Assembly (NCBI GenBank): GCA_029777735.1
Contig: JAKORR010000805.1
Coordinates: forward strand, 1 to 9,958
Direction of reading: 5' to 3'
Origin: Armatimonadota bacterium
GTDB lineage: Bacteria > Armatimonadota > Zipacnadia > Zipacnadales > FEN-943
DNA: 9,958 nt
Of the stretch, positions 7,319 through 9,958 are shown piece after piece. Both the position numbers and the translations under genes were made by a program. Under the pieces are notes generated by a model that was not told the origin of the DNA, made no database searches, and was given only the letters and a program-made list of their open reading frames with translations. Each line of letters opens with the position of its first letter. Positions within the stretch are counted from its first letter, which is position 1.

Positions 7319-8386
7319 ATGTGTTACAAGCCCGCTACTCCTAGGGGGATTCTCTTGAGAAGGTACACTAAGGGCTCAAGTTCAGCAAGGATCTGCCTTT
7401 TGTTTGTCTGTCTTCTTCTTGTATCATCTCCGCGGGCGGTAATAGCGGAGGAGGGCGACGGGGCCAGAGAGTTCGTGGTGGCTGCCCTCCAAACCCAGCT
7501 TCGCTGGTGGGTGTCGGCGGACGACTTTGCCCAGCACATGGCTAGCCGCGTAGAAGCGGCGATGGTCCACAGGCCGGATCTATTGGTCTTCCCCGAGGAC
7601 CTTGGCACTCCACTGGTGGCTCTGGGAGATCTGGAAGCCCTTGAGAAGGCGCGGAGCCTGCCGGAGGCGATCCAAGGCGTTGCCGCACGCCATGCGGAGG
7701 AAGTGGCAGCGGTTGTAGCCCAGCACAAGGTCTCGATCCAGCGGGCCCTATGGTTGATCAAGAGCGACGTGATCATGAGGACCTATGTCGAGACCTTTTC
7801 TGACCTGGCCAGAAGGCACAAGGTATTCATCGCGGCCGGTTCGACGCCCATGGTGTTCGCTGACAAGGCGGGCGATGCGTTCAACACGGCCTGTGTGTTC
7901 GATCCCGAGGGCCAGATGCAGGTTGTGGGCCGGAAGGTGCACCTGGTGAACATTGAGCAAGCAGAGGGCCTCGACCTGTCGCCCGGCACGATCGAAAGCT
8001 ACAAGGTTTTCCAGACGCCCAAGGCGGTTGTGGGGTGTATCATCTGCGCCGACGGATGGGACCCGGAGATTGCCAAGGCACTGGTGAAGCAGGGCGCGCA
8101 GGTGCTCTTGCAGGTATCGGCCAATCCCGAGGTATGGAGTGCGGGGACACGGGAGGGCTGGAAGAACAGCCTTTTCAGCCGAGTGCAGGAGCTGAAAAGG
8201 TGGGGAGTGTGCGTGATGGGCGTAGGCAATCTACTCGGGCTGCCCTTTCAGGGACAGTCTGCCCTAGTCGGGCCGAAGGAATGGACGCCGGACGGGAGCG
8301 GGTTTTTGGTGGAGGCCACGAGTCCCACGGAAGAGGAGGTAGTCGTGGGCACGCTGGATCTGTCGCGCGTGGGAGGTGAGCAGTAG
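7319..8386 (+). CDS. Exported carbon-nitrogen hydrolase (nitrilase superfamily)
   Basis: A 355-residue protein from ATG 7319. A TTG at 7355 with a good AGGGGGA site (7343-7349) would give 343 residues and a more standard signal peptide beginning MRRYTKG; the true start is uncertain. The hydrophobic stretch ARICLLFVCLLLVSS followed by AVIA-EEG is a Sec signal peptide with a likely signal-peptidase I site. The nitrilase triad is complete: E93 in FPEDLG, K206 in GRKVHLVN and C243 in CIICADGWDPE. The family hydrolyses or forms C-N bonds (nitriles, amides, carbamoyl compounds). The Glu-Lys spacing of 113 residues is much longer than the roughly 70 of typical cytosolic members, owing to a helical insert at about 100-170 (LEALEKARSLPEAIQ onwards). 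A Sec-exported member is unusual in bacteria. The substrate is unknown. The first 40 codons are less GC-rich than the rest. It converges on hisH with four bases between the stops. Confidence 0.87.
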   Translation: MCYKPATPRGILLRRYTKGSSSARICLLFVCLLLVSSPRAVIAEEGDGAREFVVAALQTQLRWWVSADDFAQHMASRVEAAMVHRPDLLVFPEDLGTPLVALGDLEALEKARSLPEAIQGVAARHAEEVAAVVAQHKVSIQRALWLIKSDVIMRTYVETFSDLARRHKVFIAAGSTPMVFADKAGDAFNTACVFDPEGQMQVVGRKVHLVNIEQAEGLDLSPGTIESYKVFQTPKAVVGCIICADGWDPEIAKALVKQGAQVLLQVSANPEVWSAGTREGWKNSLFSRVQELKRWGVCVMGVGNLLGLPFQGQSALVGPKEWTPDGSGFLVEATSPTEEEVVVGTLDLSRVGGEQ

Positions 8387-8390
8387 GGGT

Positions 8391-8999
8391 TCAGGGTAGG
8401 GCGCTCGCCACGAAGTTACGGAGTATCTGAAGACCTACGCGCTGGCTCTTCTCGGGGTGGAATTGGGTTGCGAAGACGTTCTCACTGCGCACGGCGCTGG
8501 GGAATTCGTAGCCATAGTCCGTAACGGTGGCGATGAGGTTTTTGTCGTGGGGCTGAACGTGATAGGAGTGAACAAAGTAGACCCAGGCGCCATCGGGCAC
8601 GCCTGCTAGTTGGGGAGCATCCTGGGTGCGGCGGATCTGATTCCAACCGATCTGCGGGATTTTGAGGCTGTGCCGGAAGCGCAGAACGCGGCCGCGGAAG
8701 AGGCTGAGGCCTTTCTCGCGGCCTCCTTCCTCGCTTTCCTCGAAGAGGACCTGCAGGCCCAGGCAGATGCCCAGGAAGGGCTTGCCGGTTTCGATGGCGT
8801 CAACAACGGGGCGCGCCAGACCACTCTCGCGCAAGTTCCTCATGCAATCGTCAAAGGCCCCAACGCCAGGGAGGATTACTGCTGAAGCGGCTCGCACCTC
8901 GGCGGGATCCGAGGTCAACCTGGCTTCTGCTCCGATGAAGCGCAGCGCCTTCTCGACACTGCCGAGGTTGCCCATACCGTAGTCCACAATCGCGACCAT
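8391..8999 (-). CDS. hisH: Imidazole glycerol phosphate synthase, glutamine amidotransferase subunit HisH
   Basis: A 202-residue class I glutamine amidotransferase, the usual HisH length. The N-terminus VAIVDYGMGNLGSVEKAL and LPGVGAFDDCM are diagnostic for HisH. The catalytic triad is C79 in GICLGLQ, with H181 and E183 in QFHPEKSQ. HisH supplies ammonia from glutamine to HisF in histidine and purine (AICAR) biosynthesis in the cytoplasm. The PQIGWNQI and VYFVHSYHV segments are also typical. The ATG at 8999 is chosen because it gives the conserved N-terminus directly and has TAGGTG (plus-strand CACCTA, 9005-9010) five bases upstream; the frame extends 11 codons further, to 9032, without support. 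No other histidine gene is in the window, so it is either a detached member of a scattered pathway or a paralogue. A candidate promoter lies at 9099-9127. Confidence 0.95.
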   Translation of the reverse strand: MVAIVDYGMGNLGSVEKALRFIGAEARLTSDPAEVRAASAVILPGVGAFDDCMRNLRESGLARPVVDAIETGKPFLGICLGLQVLFEESEEGGREKGLSLFRGRVLRFRHSLKIPQIGWNQIRRTQDAPQLAGVPDGAWVYFVHSYHVQPHDKNLIATVTDYGYEFPSAVRSENVFATQFHPEKSQRVGLQILRNFVASALP

Positions 9000-9037
9000 G
9001 TGTGCACCTACTCGAAGCCCGCTGTTGGCCAAGAAGA

Positions 9038-9060
9038 GGAGGACGTAAGGACGTCCCTCC
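9038..9060 (-). other. Hairpin in the hisH leader
   Basis: On the plus strand GGAGGACGT (9038-9046) pairs with ACGT-C-CCTCC (9051-9060): nine base pairs with one bulged C and a four-base loop. If hisH starts from the promoter at 9099-9127, this lies in its leader, about 40 bases before the start codon. There is no T-run or histidine-rich leader peptide, so classical attenuation is not indicated. Confidence 0.35.
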
Positions 9061-9098
9061 CAACAAAGGCAGCCGGTTCTTGCCAGCGGTGAGGTTTT

Positions 9099-9127
9099 AG
9101 GATAATCCCAATCCTGCCGGAAGGCAA
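9099..9127 (-). promoter_or_regulatory. Candidate sigma-70-type promoter of hisH
   Basis: On the minus strand TTGCCT (9127-9122) and TATCCT (9104-9099) are separated by exactly 17 bases. Each box matches the consensus at four of six positions. Transcription would start near 9092, giving a leader of about 90 bases. The match is modest. Confidence 0.3.
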
Positions 9128-9187
9128 CGGGGCGAAGCTTTCCGTCGGAGGGGGATGGGTGCTACCATAGAGACAGTGGGCATCCTT

Positions 9188-9207
9188 GGTAAGGGACGGT
9201 AAGGGAC
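9188..9207 (+). repeat. Perfect tandem duplication of a 10-base unit
   Basis: GGTAAGGGAC occurs twice head to tail (9188-9197 and 9198-9207). The period is about one DNA helical turn, as in direct-repeat operators. It lies 112 bases upstream of the ATG at 9320. AAGGGA of the second copy also matches TCCCTT at 9227-9232 in inverted orientation. Confidence 0.7.
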
Positions 9208-9233
9208 ATCGAGGCCTTTTCTCCCCTCCCTTG

Positions 9234-9251
9234 CGCCGCTGCGAGCTGGCG
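9234..9251 (+). other. Small hairpin upstream of the last gene
   Basis: CGCCGCT (9234-9240) pairs with AGC-T-GGCG (9244-9251), with one bulged T and a three-base loop. It could lie in the leader of the gene at 9320. GC-rich DNA makes stems of this size fairly common. Confidence 0.25.
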
Positions 9252-9319
9252 GGGCGAGGGATTGGTTCGTATAGCGGCTCCAAAGGGGGCGCGCGGGCAC
9301 AGGCTGGAGTGATTGACCT

Positions 9320-9958
9320 ATGACACCTATGACCCTTGCGGCAATTTTTCTCCTGAATACGGTTTCGGTCGCATCCGAACCGGCGGGCCTCACTGAGGCC
9401 ACGGTGACGGTTGGCGACCTCTGCGTCGGGTGGAGTACCCACCGTGGGATGACGGTGGAGTACCGGGGTGCAAGAGCCTTCGACGCCTATCCCGGCGAGT
9501 TCACTCTCCACGATAAGGCCTGGAAGAAGTCCTTCTACAGCTCCCACCGTGGAGGGGCGCGAGCCACCCTCTCCAAGCGTGGCGGCGCTAGGGTCCTGGA
9601 CATCGCGGACGACGCCGAACACTTCGCCTATCGCAAGACCGTAACCGTCGGCCCGGACGCGCGGCTGGTGCAGGAGTTTCAGTACATGCAGAAGGATTTG
9701 GACGACGCGGCGCTGCAGCTTGGCTGGCGGCCGGTTGTGGCCTGGCTAGAGGGAGCCGCCTATCGCGTGGTGGCTGGAGGCAAGGAGGAACGCGGCCACC
9801 TGGGCGCTGGCTGGAGCGGGCGGGATGTACTGTGGAGCGGCATTACGGAGCTGGAGTTTACGTCGGCTTTCGGTTCGTGGCGAATGCGAACGACCCACCC
9901 GATGATTCTGTATGATTACCGCAAGCGAGGGGAGTTCTGGTTGGGCTGGGATACGGCG
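9320..9958 (+). CDS. Exported protein of unknown function (3'-partial)
   Basis: The frame is open from ATG 9320 through the last base of the window (213 codons, no stop), so the gene runs off the edge. A second in-frame ATG at 9329 is an equally good start; GGAG at 9306-9309 could serve either. The N-terminus MTLAAIFLLNTVSVA followed by SEP is a signal peptide, so the protein is probably exported. The rest is rich in beta-strand-like segments with many Trp, Tyr and Gly residues, for example GMTVEYRGARAFDAYPG, HFAYRKTVTVGP and GEFWLGWDT. I do not recognise a family. The composition recalls the beta-sandwich N-terminal regions of large carbohydrate-active enzymes, such as the unassigned N-terminal part of the glycosidase at 3137-5548, but no motif supports a specific claim. 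It is transcribed away from hisH. Confidence 0.75.
   Translation, partial: MTPMTLAAIFLLNTVSVASEPAGLTEATVTVGDLCVGWSTHRGMTVEYRGARAFDAYPGEFTLHDKAWKKSFYSSHRGGARATLSKRGGARVLDIADDAEHFAYRKTVTVGPDARLVQEFQYMQKDLDDAALQLGWRPVVAWLEGAAYRVVAGGKEERGHLGAGWSGRDVLWSGITELEFTSAFGSWRMRTTHPMILYDYRKRGEFWLGWDTA

Larger units (their letters stand above)
9000..9319. other. Divergent intergenic region between hisH and the last gene
   Basis: This 320-base region separates hisH (leftward) from an exported-protein gene (rightward) and must hold control elements for both. It contains a candidate hisH promoter, a hairpin in the hisH leader, a perfect tandem 10-base repeat and a small hairpin nearer the rightward gene. A plus-strand GATAAT (9101-9106) preceded by TTGCCA (9080-9085) is too closely spaced (15 bases) for a firm promoter call. 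No gene is supported. Confidence 0.6.

Noticed and set aside
9080..9106. Plus-strand promoter TTGCCA and GATAAT for the last gene
   Set aside because: The spacer is 15 bases, shorter than the usual 16-18, and the same bases make a better-spaced promoter on the minus strand.
9008..9622. Minus-strand open frame of 204 codons overlapping the last gene
   Set aside because: It overlaps a plus-strand frame with a signal peptide and sensible protein composition; its own product has no domain and covers the hisH control region.

Overview
The window looks like chromosomal DNA from a high-GC bacterium. Its mix of genes is an exported family 5-type glycosidase with a DUF5060-like domain, a uroporphyrinogen-decarboxylase-superfamily methyltransferase relative and an exported nitrilase-fold enzyme. 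That mix is common in Armatimonadota, Planctomycetota, Hydrogenedentota and similar environmental lineages. The assignment is by gene content only and is tentative. No tRNA, rRNA, CRISPR array, transposase or phage gene was found.

Layout, left to right. (1) Bases 1-2214 hold the 3' part of a large Ski2/Hel308-like superfamily 2 helicase gene. Its N-terminal Walker A part lies outside the window. It carries an OmpR/PhoB-type winged-helix DNA-binding domain at its C-terminus, which is the most unusual architecture here. (2) A 194-base spacer with two inverted repeats leads to a HAD-superfamily phosphatase (2409-3041). (3) A short spacer with another hairpin precedes an 803-residue exported glycosidase (3137-5548). 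(4) Next, and probably co-transcribed, is a UroD-superfamily protein (5611-6756) that lacks the usual zinc-binding H-x-C pair of corrinoid methyltransferases. (5) A 562-base stretch without a convincing gene ends in a candidate promoter and a hairpin in front of an exported carbon-nitrogen hydrolase (7319-8386). (6) On the opposite strand, convergent with that gene and only 4 bases from it, is hisH (8391-8999), standing alone without hisF. (7) A 320-base divergent intergenic region holds a candidate hisH promoter, hairpins and a perfect 10-base tandem repeat. It leads into the 5' part of another exported protein (9320 to the window end) of unknown function.

How the genes may work together is inference. 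The glycosidase, the UroD-like protein, the nitrilase-like enzyme and the last exported protein would suit breakdown of a decorated (methylated or amidated) polymer or glycoside outside the cytoplasm, with methyl-group handling inside. No transporter, corrinoid protein or regulator of that pathway lies in the window, so this is a working hypothesis. The helicase-winged-helix fusion and hisH look functionally separate. Short, strong inverted repeats recur 12-25 bases upstream of the starts of three different genes.
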